Part shown: positions 24,490-33,142 of the stretch, piece by piece
Position numbering within the stretch: position 1 is the first letter of the stretch
Layout: each line of letters begins with the position of its first letter
Origin: Candidatus Krumholzibacteriota bacterium
GTDB lineage: Bacteria; Krumholzibacteriota; Krumholzibacteriia; JAJRXK01
Direction: 5' to 3'
Length of the DNA: 64,000 nucleotides
Assembly: GCA_024276305.1 (NCBI GenBank)
Contig: JAJRXK010000108.1
Span: forward strand, 72,172-136,171
The notes under the pieces: generated by a model
The model's database searches: none
The model's input: only the letters and a program-made list of their open reading frames with translations
What the model was told of the DNA's origin: nothing
Made by a program: the position numbers and the translations under genes

Positions 24490-25380
24490 ATGAGCCAGCC
24501 TTCCCACGATCCGTCCGCTTCGTCGAATGTGGACGCGCGCACCGTCATCTCTCTCTACCACGCTTCGTTGCGCTACGACGAGAGCCTGGCCCTCGACGAT
24601 GTCTCCTTTCGGGTCGACAACGGGGAGTTCGTCTTTCTGGTCGGTCCTTCGGGGGCGGGCAAGAGCAGCGTCCTCCGATTGATCATGATGGAGGAAATGC
24701 CCAGCTCCGGAGAAGTGGTGGTGGGTCGCTTCCTCTCCACCCGGGTGCGTCGCCGGGACATTCCCCACCTTCGCCGGGAGGTGGGGGTGGTCTTCCAGGA
24801 CTTTCGGCTCCTCCTCGACCGCAGCGTCGAAGAGAATGTCGCCTTCGCGCAGATGGTGGTCGGAGTCCGTCGGTCGCAGATCAAGAAGAACGTGGCCCAG
24901 GTTCTCAATTGGGTCGGTCTCTACCACAAGCGCAAGCAATTGGCCCGGACCCTGAGCGGAGGCGAGCAGCAGCGCGTGGCCATCGCTCGGGCGATCATCA
25001 ATCGCCCCAAGATTCTGCTGGCCGACGAGCCCACCGGGAATCTCGACCCCGAAGTGAGCCAGGAGGTCATCGACCTGCTCTTCCGCATCAATGCGGCGGG
25101 CACCTCCGTGGTGATGAGCACCCATGACCACCTCATGGTCCGACAGTACGGCGAGCGCATCGTCTCTCTCGACTCCGGACGACTGGTGGGAGATGTCGAC
25201 CGCTTCCGGGTGCGAAAGTCTCATTCGAAACGGTCGGTTGCAGAACGAGTGGTGCGGACCGACGAGGCCGATGCGGTGCGTCGCGAGGTCGAGAGTTGGG
25301 AGCATGCGATCCTCGATTCCGCGAGGGCCCGCGAGTCTTCACTCTCCTCCGACTCGGAAGCCGGGAGGGAGGGTCCATGA
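24490..25380 (+). CDS. ftsE: Cell-division ABC transporter ATPase FtsE
   Basis: A protein of 296 residues, the ATPase half of the FtsEX complex that couples septal cell-wall hydrolysis to division. Walker A (GPSGAGKSS, about residue 55), Q-loop (VFQDFRLL), ABC signature (LSGGEQQR), Walker B (LLADEPTGNLD) and the switch His (STHDH) are all intact. FtsE is usually about 220-230 residues; here a charged, serine-rich C-terminal tail of about 60 residues is added. ATG at 24490 has GAGGGA 4 nt upstream. The stop overlaps the ftsX start (ATGA), giving a coupled ftsE-ftsX-envC operon. Confidence 0.92.
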   Translation: MSQPSHDPSASSNVDARTVISLYHASLRYDESLALDDVSFRVDNGEFVFLVGPSGAGKSSVLRLIMMEEMPSSGEVVVGRFLSTRVRRRDIPHLRREVGVVFQDFRLLLDRSVEENVAFAQMVVGVRRSQIKKNVAQVLNWVGLYHKRKQLARTLSGGEQQRVAIARAIINRPKILLADEPTGNLDPEVSQEVIDLLFRINAAGTSVVMSTHDHLMVRQYGERIVSLDSGRLVGDVDRFRVRKSHSKRSVAERVVRTDEADAVRREVESWEHAILDSARARESSLSSDSEAGREGP

Positions 25381-26249
25381 TGGGAGCGACCCAGCAACGA
25401 TATCTTCTCCGCGAGGGATGGATGCACCTCGTTCGACGGCGAATCAGCGGGACGGTGGCCATCCTCATCATGGCTTCGAGTCTCCTGACCCTGGCCATCT
25501 TCAGCCTGGTGACCATCAACCTCGACCGGGCTCTTCAGCTTCTGCGGGGCGACACCGACATTTCCATCTACTTGAGCGACACCATCCATCCCGCGGACCG
25601 CGACCTCCTCCACAAGGATCTGCTGAACACCCGCGGAGTGAAGGAGGTCCGCTACATCGATGCGCAGCAGGCATTGGAGGCCTTCCGGGCCGAACTCCAA
25701 GAAGATGCCGAGCTTCTCGACGCGCTCATCGCCAATCCCCTGCCCGCGAGCTTCGAAGTCACCCTCGATCCTCTCATGCAGGATTCCGCAGAGGTCGATG
25801 ATCTGGTGTCGACGCTGGGTCGTTATCCCGGAGTGGAGAGAGTGGTGGCTCAGCTCGACTGGCTTCGTCAACTCGATCGCATCACCCGAGGATTCGTGTG
25901 GGCGGATGTGGTGGTGGGGCTCCTGGTTCTGCTCTCTTCGCTCTTCGTGATCAGCAATACGGTTCGTCTGGCGGTCGAAGAGAGCAGCGAGACCGTCTAC
26001 GTCATGAAACTCGTCGGCGCCACCAATGCCTTCATTCGCACGCCCTTCGTATTGAGTGGCGCGTTGCAGGGCGCGGCGGCTGGGGCTCTGGCCATGGTTC
26101 TGCTTCTGTTGAGCAGTCGATTCCTGGGGGCGCGGATCAGCGGACTGGTCTTCTTCGACCCCCCGCAACTTCTGGGCTTCGTCATGCTCAGCACCTTCCT
26201 GGGCGCGGTGGGGTCCATGGTTGCCCTCCGTCGCCACTTGCGGATCTGA
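25377..26249 (+). CDS. ftsX: Cell-division membrane protein FtsX
   Basis: A protein of 290 residues with the FtsX layout: an N-terminal cytoplasmic arm, TM1 (about 25-48), a large extracytoplasmic domain containing SDTIHPADRDLLHKDLLNTRGVKEVRYIDAQQALEAF and NPLPASFEVTLDP, both hallmark FtsX stretches, and then three more TM helices in the FtsX/MacB permease block. FtsX transmits ATP-driven change from FtsE to the periplasmic amidase activator. ATG at 25377 overlaps the ftsE stop, with GGGAGGGAGGG just upstream; a second ATG follows at 25380. EnvC begins 3 nt after the stop. Confidence 0.92.
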   Translation: MMGATQQRYLLREGWMHLVRRRISGTVAILIMASSLLTLAIFSLVTINLDRALQLLRGDTDISIYLSDTIHPADRDLLHKDLLNTRGVKEVRYIDAQQALEAFRAELQEDAELLDALIANPLPASFEVTLDPLMQDSAEVDDLVSTLGRYPGVERVVAQLDWLRQLDRITRGFVWADVVVGLLVLLSSLFVISNTVRLAVEESSETVYVMKLVGATNAFIRTPFVLSGALQGAAAGALAMVLLLLSSRFLGARISGLVFFDPPQLLGFVMLSTFLGAVGSMVALRRHLRI

Positions 26250-26252
26250 ACC

Positions 26253-27458
26253 GTGTTCGCCCGTCGATTCCCAACCCCGTGCCTCTTCTTCGTCCTCGGG
26301 CTGTTCCTGGTGGTCCTGGGCGCGACCGGTGTGGACACTCGGGCCGAGGGAGCGGCGCAGGAGTCCGCTTCGGCCCTCGATGCCAAGGCCCAGGAGTTGG
26401 AAGACCTCCGCTATCGCATCCGTGCCAGCCGCCGCAAGGCCGAGGCCCTCGCCCAGGACGAGAAGCAACAAATGGCGCACCTGGCCGAACTCGACCACCA
26501 ACAACAGTTGACCGAGGAACTCCTGGCCTCTCTCGCGACCCGGTCCCAGCAGTTGCGAAGCCGGATGCAGGAGTTGGAGCAGGGCATCGAATCCCTCCAC
26601 GTACGAGCCCGCAGTCGAGAGGCCTCGTTGGCCGTGCGGTTGCGGGAGATGTACATGCGACCTCGTTATTCGTTGGTGTCCGCCGCCCTCGGAAGCTCGG
26701 ACCTGAATCGGCTGGGCGCGCGGCTGCGCGCGCTGCGTCACATCGCTTCCACCGAACGCAGGCTGGTGTCGATGGTCCTCAGCGAACAAGAGGAGTTGCG
26801 ACAGAAGCAAGCGGAACTCGAGTCCCGTGCGGCTGAGGTCGCATTGCACCAGAGTGAGACTCGGGACGAGCAAGCGCGTCTGGCGACACTGCGCTCCGAC
26901 CGCGCCCGAACTCTCCAGGAGATCCAGCGTCGCAAACGCTCCTACAAGAAATCGGCGGAGGAACTCGAGACCGCCGCCCGTGCCCTCGAAGAGCTCATCG
27001 CTCGCCTCGAGGACCAGCGCAAACGGCAGCAGCAGGAACATTCTTCGGGCTTCGCGGCTCTCAAGGGAAAGTTGCCCTGGCCGGTGGAGGGCCGGGTGAT
27101 CTCCCGATTCGGTCCTTCCACCCACCCTCAATTCCACACTCAGGTGGTGAACAAGGGGTGGAAGATCGCGGCCCCCCAGGGAACCCCGATTCAGGCCTTG
27201 GCCGAGGGGAAGGTGGATTTCGTGGACTGGTTGCCTGGCTACGGCCAGTGCATTATCGTCAACCACGGTGAGGGCTACTACAGTCTCTACGCCCACGCAT
27301 CAACGGTCTTTCCCCGAGTGGGAGCCCACGTTGCAGCCTCTGAGGTGATCGGCGAGGTCGGGGACACCGGCTCGGTCGAAGGGAGCCTGCTCTACCTGGA
27401 AGTTCGCCAGGGACGGACTCCTCTCGATCCCGCGCAGTGGCTCCGGCCCGGTCCCTAG
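26253..27458 (+). CDS. envC: Murein hydrolase activator EnvC (degenerate LytM domain)
   Basis: A protein of 401 residues with an N-terminal signal peptide, a long coiled coil (about residues 40-265) and a C-terminal M23/LytM domain (about 280-400). The first zinc-ligand site, normally HxGxD, reads NKGWKI before AAPQGTPI, and the HxH strand reads YLEVR, so zinc cannot be bound as in active endopeptidases. This is what E. coli EnvC shows; it activates the amidases AmiA/AmiB under FtsEX control. Position directly after ftsEX and the coiled coil make the assignment firm. GTG start at 26253. No amidase gene lies in the window. Confidence 0.9.
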   Translation: MFARRFPTPCLFFVLGLFLVVLGATGVDTRAEGAAQESASALDAKAQELEDLRYRIRASRRKAEALAQDEKQQMAHLAELDHQQQLTEELLASLATRSQQLRSRMQELEQGIESLHVRARSREASLAVRLREMYMRPRYSLVSAALGSSDLNRLGARLRALRHIASTERRLVSMVLSEQEELRQKQAELESRAAEVALHQSETRDEQARLATLRSDRARTLQEIQRRKRSYKKSAEELETAARALEELIARLEDQRKRQQQEHSSGFAALKGKLPWPVEGRVISRFGPSTHPQFHTQVVNKGWKIAAPQGTPIQALAEGKVDFVDWLPGYGQCIIVNHGEGYYSLYAHASTVFPRVGAHVAASEVIGEVGDTGSVEGSLLYLEVRQGRTPLDPAQWLRPGP

Positions 27459-27515
27459 AAGCCTCCCGATCTTCGCTCGGAGTTCTGCCCCCGGGCGGGT
27501 TCTTACCCTCCGCAG

Positions 27516-28670
27516 GTGATCATGGTCCCGTTTCTCGATCGTAGCTCAGTATTGCAACGCATGCGGGAGCTGGCTCGAGGCGATGCCATGCCGCAGAGTC
27601 TGCTCTTCGTCGGACCGGAGGGTTCGGGAAAAGAAGCCGTTGCCCTCGAGCTGGCGCGGCATGCGATCTGCACCCCCGAGAATTTCGCAGCTCCGGCCGG
27701 ACGCAAGGTGAGCGAGCTGCGCCATCCCGATCTCTACTACACCTGCCCGGTGGAACGAAGTCTGACCCGCGACGCCTACCGGCAGCTCCTCGATGCCAAG
27801 GCGCGCGAACCCCTCGGTCGGGTCCGCCAACCCAGCAGCGCCGTCCTGCCCATCGGGGACCGGGACGATCCAGGCCTGGTGAGTGTGCGCGCAATTCGGC
27901 GTTTCGTGCAGGCGCCGCCCTTCGAAGGGCGGCGCAAGGTGGTGGTGATCGGCGATGCGCACCGCATGAATCGGCAGGCGGCGAATGCCCTCCTCAAGAC
28001 TCTGGAAGAACCGCCTCGCGCGGTGCTCTTGATGCTCTGCACCCACCAACCGCATCTCTTGCCCTCGACCGTGCCTTCGCGATGCGCCAAGATTCCGGTG
28101 GCCGCCTTCACCGAGGCGGAACTCGCTCGGCATCTGCAGGAGCGGCACGAGGTCGGGGCGGCCGAAGCGGCGCGGATGGCCGCGGTGGCGGGTGGGAATG
28201 CGCGTCGAGCCCTGGACCTCATCGACGAGGCGTCACGCGAGATCGCGGCCTGGGCCGAGACCCTCCTCGCCCAACTCTGGACCGGACGGCGGGGCGAACT
28301 CTGTGCTTCGACCGAGCGCATCGCCAAGGGGCAGCCTCCGACCGGAGCCGCGAAGAAGAAGACTCGGACCAAGGGGTCGAGCGACGCCAGCCTCGCCGCC
28401 TCGCGGGATGTGGGCATGCGTCTCCTGGATTTTCTGGCGGCAGACCTGGTCCTCCTGCTCCGCCGTGACGCCGGAGTGGAGCTCGACGAATCCCTGGCGG
28501 CTCGTCTTCCCGATCCTCGAGGGGTGAACGCATCGGCTTTCCCTTTGGCGGTGCGGAGGCTGAGCGCGGCGCGGGCGGAACTCGGTCGGAATCTGAACGT
28601 GGGTCTGGTCCTCATGCATGCGGTGCTCGAGGTCCACGACCTCCTCCACGGGGCCGCCCTCAGGGCCTGA
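27516..28670 (+). CDS. holB: DNA polymerase III delta prime subunit (HolB/DnaX-like clamp-loader ATPase)
   Basis: A protein of 384 residues of the clamp-loader AAA+ family. The P-loop GPEGSGKEAV has Glu where an active ATPase has Thr/Ser, suggesting delta prime rather than tau/gamma. Other marks are HRMNRQAANALLKTLEEPP, LLPSTVPSRC with the conserved SRC arginine-finger motif, and a helical C-terminal domain. The zinc-binding four-cysteine module near the P-loop is absent, and a loop with many Lys/Thr (around residues 285-300) separates the domains. Start is either GTG 27516 or ATG 27522; a TACCCT lies 6 nt before the GTG. The TatD gene follows after 1 nt, an order (holB-tatD) seen in many bacteria. 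Confidence 0.85.
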   Translation: MIMVPFLDRSSVLQRMRELARGDAMPQSLLFVGPEGSGKEAVALELARHAICTPENFAAPAGRKVSELRHPDLYYTCPVERSLTRDAYRQLLDAKAREPLGRVRQPSSAVLPIGDRDDPGLVSVRAIRRFVQAPPFEGRRKVVVIGDAHRMNRQAANALLKTLEEPPRAVLLMLCTHQPHLLPSTVPSRCAKIPVAAFTEAELARHLQERHEVGAAEAARMAAVAGGNARRALDLIDEASREIAAWAETLLAQLWTGRRGELCASTERIAKGQPPTGAAKKKTRTKGSSDASLAASRDVGMRLLDFLAADLVLLLRRDAGVELDESLAARLPDPRGVNASAFPLAVRRLSAARAELGRNLNVGLVLMHAVLEVHDLLHGAALRA

Positions 28671-28671
28671 G

Positions 28672-29537
28672 ATGACCGCCCTCCTGGACAGCCATCTGCA
28701 TCTCTACCGCGAGGAATTCGGCGGCGATCGCGAAGCGGTCCTCGATCGCGCCTTCCGCGCCGGAGTGCGCGGCGCCCTGCACGTGGGCTACGACCTGGGG
28801 ACCAATCTCCAAGCCCAGGAGCAGCTGGAGCGGTCGTCCCCACCGGGATTCGAGTGCTTCGCGACGGCGGGCCTGCACCCCCACGATGCCCTGCGCTGGG
28901 ACAATGAAATCGAAGCGCAGCTGCGCTCCCTCGCGGGGTCGGGCCGGATCGTCGCGGTGGGAGAGTGTGGACTCGACTTCTTCCGGGACCTCAGTCCCCG
29001 CGAAGCCCAGGCCGATGCATTCCGCGCTCAGATTCGATTGGCCAAGGACCTCGATCTGCCCATGATCCACCACGTCCGAGATGCCTATCCCGAGACCCGA
29101 ACCCTGCTCGAGGAGGAGGGTCTGCCCCCTCGGCGGGGAATCTTCCATGCCTTTGCCGGCGACGAGGAATTCGCGCGGTGGGCGGTGGGCGAAGGATATC
29201 GTCTGGGAATCGGGGGACCGATCACTTATCGAAACTCTTCTCTGTCCCATTTCTGGCCACTTTGCCCGCCGAGAGTCTCCAACTCGAGACCGATGCACCC
29301 TGGTTGCCGCCCCAGCCCTGGCGCGGGCAGCGCAACGAACCGGCCTACGCCCGCTGCACTGCGGAGCACATCGCCGCCCTGCGGGGAGATTCTCTCGAGG
29401 CCCTGGCGGCGATCTGGGCGAAGGAATTCCAATCGCTCTTCGGAGTCACCCTGACCGAGGCCTTCTGGGCCACCGAGCTGCGAAGCTGCGACCCTCCCCT
29501 CGAAGCTCGGCGCGGACGGTCGCGGGCCCATGAGTGA
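28672..29537 (+). pseudogene. TatD-family metal-dependent hydrolase, frameshifted near 29250
   Basis: The first 190 codons encode a normal TatD hydrolase (a deoxyribonuclease/3'-5' exonuclease family): LLDSHLHLY, GLHPHDA, GECGLDFFRD, IHHVRDA and FHAFAG supply metal ligands. After GPITYRNSSLSH the frame runs into unrelated sequence ending at 29454. Reading in the frame one base back (-1), the family continues as FLATLPAESLQLETDAPWLPP, AYARCTAEHIA and onward to a stop at 29537, 8 nt into rsmA. One missing base around 29248-29252 (CATTTCTGG) explains this. No canonical slippery heptamer or long homopolymer is present, so either the gene is recently broken or the sequence has an error. Confidence 0.75.
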
Positions 29538-30369
29538 TCGGCCGCGGCAGGGCGAATTGCTGCGTCGATACGGTCTGCGTCTGGACAAACGCCGGGGGCA
29601 GCACTTTCTGGTCGACGAGCGCATCCGCCAACGCATCGTCGAAGCGGTGGCGGGACTGAATCCCTCCCACGTCGTGGAAATGGCTTCGGGGGCGGGTTCG
29701 CTCACCTTCGCCCTCGCGGAGCGGGGCTGGCCGGTTCAGGCCCTCGAAATCGATCCGCGGATGGTGGCGCTCCTCGAATCCGAGCGGGGAGATCGGGAGA
29801 TCTCGGTCGAGGTCTGCGATCTGGCCCGGACCGACCTCCGAGACTACCTCCGCCCTCCCCGCACCGCCTTCGTGGGGAACTTGCCATATCAGATCACGAG
29901 CCCCATTCTCTTCGCCTTGCTCGATGCCCTTCGTCGGCCCGGAGCCGCGGGTGCGGTGGTGATGATGCAGAACGAAGTGGCCCGGCGGATCGCGGCGAGG
30001 CCCGGAAGCCGGGAGAGCGGGATTCTGACCGTCCTGTTGCAGGCCGAATTGCGGGTCCGGAGGGTGTGTGGGGTGCGTCCGGGGTGTTTTCTGCCCCCGC
30101 CCGCCGTGGAGTCGGCCGTGGTCTTGCTGGAGCGCAGATCGGATGCGGTGGATCTGGGGGCGAGCGGTCGTGAATTGGTGAAGACCCTGTTCGGGGAGCG
30201 GCGAAAGCAGATCGGCGGGATGCTGCGGCGCCACTACGGATTGGATGCGATGAGTCTGGACACGCTCGAAGAGAGAACCCAGCTGAGGCCGCAGGCCCGG
30301 CCCGAAGAACTCGGGATCGAAGATTTTCAGCGCCTCGACCGCTGGGTACAGGAGCAGCGCACTCCGTGA
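29530..30369 (+). CDS. rsmA: 16S rRNA (adenine1518/1519-N6) dimethyltransferase RsmA/KsgA
   Basis: A protein of 279 residues that dimethylates two adenines in helix 45 of 16S rRNA. The family entry motif KRRGQHFLVDERI, motif I (MASGAGSLTFALAERG), the acidic LEIDPRM and the catalytic NLPYQITSPIL are all present, with a C-terminal helical domain ending in LQIEDF-type residues (LGIEDFQRLDRW). Motif I has ASGAGS where most members have GPGxGx, a mild divergence. ATG at 29530 overlaps the shifted tatD reading frame; the 3' end overlaps the next gene as GTGA. Confidence 0.93.
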   Translation: MSDRPRQGELLRRYGLRLDKRRGQHFLVDERIRQRIVEAVAGLNPSHVVEMASGAGSLTFALAERGWPVQALEIDPRMVALLESERGDREISVEVCDLARTDLRDYLRPPRTAFVGNLPYQITSPILFALLDALRRPGAAGAVVMMQNEVARRIAARPGSRESGILTVLLQAELRVRRVCGVRPGCFLPPPAVESAVVLLERRSDAVDLGASGRELVKTLFGERRKQIGGMLRRHYGLDAMSLDTLEERTQLRPQARPEELGIEDFQRLDRWVQEQRTP

Positions 30370-32420
30370 ATGGTCCGTCGACCCCGAGTCCGAGCGTCCA
30401 GATGCGGTGGATCTTCTGTGTGCTCGTGTTGTTCTCCGCTTCGGCTGGAGCGCAGACCGAGGAGAGCGACTCGACCGCGGCCACCTTTCCCGGCCTCGCG
30501 GGGATCTCCCGCCTGGCGCGGGGAGACTCGCTCTCCACCTCCCTGGCGGAGTCCCTCGCCGCCGCCCGGGCGGCCCTGGTCCTCCCGAGTGGCTTCGACT
30601 GGTTCACCTCCCTCTCGCCGACGGCGAGAGCGGGCTTTCGGGCCGACGTCACCAAGACCACTCTCAACGGAAATCTGCAGGCAGATGCCGTGTGGCTCGA
30701 CGGCGCCGAAACGAGCTCGAGTCTGTCGCGGACGGTGACCGGTTACCGTCAGCAGGACCGCGACCAGGTCCAAACCGACTTCGACGCCTCCTTCCGCGGG
30801 GATCTGGGTTCGCTGGTCGATCTGGACTTCAGCCTCGGCACCGGGCGCAGCGAATACGAGAACCGTCTGACCAATGGGAATCGGATCACCCTCGCCCGCG
30901 CCAATGAGCGGGCCCGCCTCCAACTGAAGGGTGGCACATCGGTGGTCGAGGGGATTCGCCAGTCCTGGGCGGTGCAGGGGCAGTACGAGAATTCACGCCA
31001 GGACAATCGAGGTACCGACAACAACCGGAGCCTCTTCAAGGGCGGGCTCTCGAGCCGCTGGGTGAAGGATGCGCGGGAGTGGAAACTCACCGGCAAGCTC
31101 GGCGTGCTCAGTGAACGTGGGAATCGCCAGCTCCTGTCCAACCGGGCCCCTGCTCAGGCCCGAGTGGATACTCTGGGTGCGAATCTGGATGTCGATCTGG
31201 GCAACAGCCTGAAGGTCAATGTGATCGCCGAGAGGGTCCGATTCGTCGAGGAACGCCTCGAGCTGCGGCGGAATTCGAGCGGTCTCATCGACACCACCGG
31301 ATTCGATCCGAAACAGCAGGTGGGTCAAGAGCGGGAGAGTCGAGACAGCCGCCGCCTCAGCCTCGATCTCAAGAGCCGTCCCTACCCCTCGCTGGCATTC
31401 GATACCAGCCTGGGCCACGAGTTCACCCAGACCCAGTATGTCTTCAGTCCCCAGGGAATCGTGCAGACCGGTCAGAACAGCATCTCCGGATCCTCGACCT
31501 TTCGTTACGCGCAGAGTGGGAGCCTCCAGACCCAACTGAAGTTCAGTGATCGTTACAACGACCGGCGGACTCAGGACAGTTCCGCCTTCCGCGGACGCGA
31601 GAGCCGCCAGGTCACGGAGTTCCGAGTCGACCTGGGGCAGCACCTCTTTCGGGCCACCGACCTCAACATGAATGTGCGCAAGACCCTGACCCAGAGCATC
31701 AACGACGATCCCACCAACAAGAACGACCGTGATCTCCTGGTCACGCGGGCCAGTGCAGAGCTGACCTCGCAGGCGATCGGCGCGGTCGAACTGAGTGCGG
31801 GGGCGACCTACAGCACCAGCGACGAGATCAACATCGATGCGGAGCGGGTGGGTGACAACAAGAGGGACACGCTCCTCGAAGTTCGGGGGGGATATACCTA
31901 CCATCCCAATGGTTCCCTGCAGATCCTGCAGAACTATCGCCTGCAGATCGTCTTCGTCGACATCTTCCTCTCCAACGACCGGGATCAATTCAACAAGCAA
32001 GGTCAGTTGCGCAACGAGATCAGTTACCTCTTCACCTCGGGGGCGAGCTTTCGCCTGGAGTACCTCGTCGATTTCCGCAAGAATGGCCGAAGAGTGGACG
32101 AAGAGATCTATCGAGAGATCTACCGGTCGGAATTGCGGCGCTTCGACCACCAATTCAAGGCCCGGCTCAAGTTGCCCTGGAAGGACTTCAGCCTGGAGAC
32201 TTGGGCAGTGAGGGGATTTCTGCGGGAGACCCGCGGATTCATCGACAATGCCGAAGATCGGGGGGAGTTCCACTTGCGGGTGGGTGGGAATCGTCAGTTC
32301 TTGGAGAGGAAAGTTCGTCTTTCTCTGGATCTGGAGCGAATCCTGCAGTTCGGACCGCGAGTACGGGAAGAGGCGGAGGACTACTGGCGAGCAGACACCT
32401 CGATCTCGGTGGTGTTCTGA
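30366..32420 (+). CDS. Large exported protein, predicted outer-membrane beta-barrel, unknown family
   Basis: A protein of 684 residues. A signal peptide lies at residues 13-30 (MRWIFCVLVLFSASAGAQ), so the true start could be the ATG at 30402 rather than the overlapping GTG at 30366. The remainder is a series of alternating amphipathic strands with many Arg/Asp/Asn/Ser/Gln residues and charged turns (for example RNEISYLFTSGASFRLEYLVDFRKN) and ends with a C-terminal phenylalanine (SISVVF). This is the pattern expected of a beta-barrel delivered by SurA and BAM. No TonB box or plug domain is visible. It is translationally coupled to rsmA, and a lipoprotein gene follows with a 1-nt overlap. I do not recognise the family. 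Confidence 0.65.
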   Translation: MNGPSTPSPSVQMRWIFCVLVLFSASAGAQTEESDSTAATFPGLAGISRLARGDSLSTSLAESLAAARAALVLPSGFDWFTSLSPTARAGFRADVTKTTLNGNLQADAVWLDGAETSSSLSRTVTGYRQQDRDQVQTDFDASFRGDLGSLVDLDFSLGTGRSEYENRLTNGNRITLARANERARLQLKGGTSVVEGIRQSWAVQGQYENSRQDNRGTDNNRSLFKGGLSSRWVKDAREWKLTGKLGVLSERGNRQLLSNRAPAQARVDTLGANLDVDLGNSLKVNVIAERVRFVEERLELRRNSSGLIDTTGFDPKQQVGQERESRDSRRLSLDLKSRPYPSLAFDTSLGHEFTQTQYVFSPQGIVQTGQNSISGSSTFRYAQSGSLQTQLKFSDRYNDRRTQDSSAFRGRESRQVTEFRVDLGQHLFRATDLNMNVRKTLTQSINDDPTNKNDRDLLVTRASAELTSQAIGAVELSAGATYSTSDEINIDAERVGDNKRDTLLEVRGGYTYHPNGSLQILQNYRLQIVFVDIFLSNDRDQFNKQGQLRNEISYLFTSGASFRLEYLVDFRKNGRRVDEEIYREIYRSELRRFDHQFKARLKLPWKDFSLETWAVRGFLRETRGFIDNAEDRGEFHLRVGGNRQFLERKVRLSLDLERILQFGPRVREEAEDYWRADTSISVVF

Positions 32421-32992
32421 TGGTACGAAGTCTTCGAATCTCTTTCACGACAACGGTTTGCATTGCCCTTGGGATCTGGTTGGGCGGCTGTCTCTTCGAC
32501 ACCCGCCAGCCGGAGACCGGCGGGGGGCAAGTGTGTTTTGAGTCGGTCCCGTCCTCAGATGTAGAATTCGTGTTCGGGAATCTGGACGGTTCGCTCGAAT
32601 GCCTGCAGGCGGCGAGCTATCTGGACCAGATTTCCGAGGACTTCGTCTTCGTGGCCTCTTCCGGAGTGCAAGCTCAGTTCCCCACGGTCTTTCCCGACGA
32701 AACGGCCTGGGGTCGGAGTCAGGAGGAGGCCTTTCTGGACCGTCTGTTCGCGGATGCGGATTCGGTGCAGTCGCGGCTCCTGCTGCGGGAGCTCGATCGC
32801 AACGGCTCGGGTCCGGTGGTCATCGACGGCGAATACGAGGTCCGGGTGGTGACCGGCAGCAGTGCGATCACCTACAGTGGGGAAGCATTCTACACTTTGA
32901 GGCAGGTTTCGACGAATTGGCAGATGACGCGTTGGGAGGAGAAGGCCTCGGACAGTCCGATGGGCACTCTCCGGGGAAGTCTGGCGCAGTAG
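32420..32992 (+). CDS. Predicted lipoprotein, possible NTF2-like fold
   Basis: A protein of 190 residues with a signal peptide and lipobox (WLGGC; mature Cys at about residue 24). The mature part begins with an extended polar linker, then a helix (LECLQAASYLDQISEDFVFV) and strands ending in AFYTLRQVSTNWQMTRWEEK. The pattern of a helix, then '...DFxF', and a final W-x-[LM]-x-x-W strand is compatible with a cone-shaped NTF2-like domain, but that is inference. The ATG overlaps the barrel gene stop (TGATG), so the two are probably co-expressed and may act together at the outer membrane. Confidence 0.65.
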   Translation: MVRSLRISFTTTVCIALGIWLGGCLFDTRQPETGGGQVCFESVPSSDVEFVFGNLDGSLECLQAASYLDQISEDFVFVASSGVQAQFPTVFPDETAWGRSQEEAFLDRLFADADSVQSRLLLRELDRNGSGPVVIDGEYEVRVVTGSSAITYSGEAFYTLRQVSTNWQMTRWEEKASDSPMGTLRGSLAQ

Positions 32993-33060
32993 GGCTCATA
33001 AGGGGGGGTGGCCCGGCGAAGGATTGTTAGCCCCCGGCTCGGGCCGGAAGCGTTTCCCTC

Positions 33061-33096
33061 GGGACGTTTGGATCGTCCCCTGTCTTCTGTTATGAT
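33061..33096 (+). promoter_or_regulatory. Promoter with inverted repeat over the -35 box
   Basis: TTGGAT (33068-33073), 17 bp, TATGAT (33091-33096). The -35 box lies between the arms of GGGACG-N7-CGTCCC (33061-33079), a natural repressor-site geometry. A second repeat, CCCGG-N7-CCGGG, covers the predicted start (33099-33115). It drives the lipoprotein gene at 33143. Confidence 0.5.
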
Positions 33097-33142
33097 CACC
33101 CGGTAGGATTCCGGGGGGATTGAACTTCGGAGGTTGACCAAC

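Noticed and set aside
29233-29256. Programmed ribosomal frameshift in tatD
   Set aside because: The shift is in the -1 direction, but there is no X-XXY-YYZ heptamer, no clear downstream stem and no upstream Shine-Dalgarno-like stimulator. A mutation or sequence error is simpler.
33000-33045. Intrinsic terminator after the lipoprotein gene at 32992
   Set aside because: GGCCCG/CGGGCC and G-run/C-run pairings exist, but the loops are long and there is no T-run.
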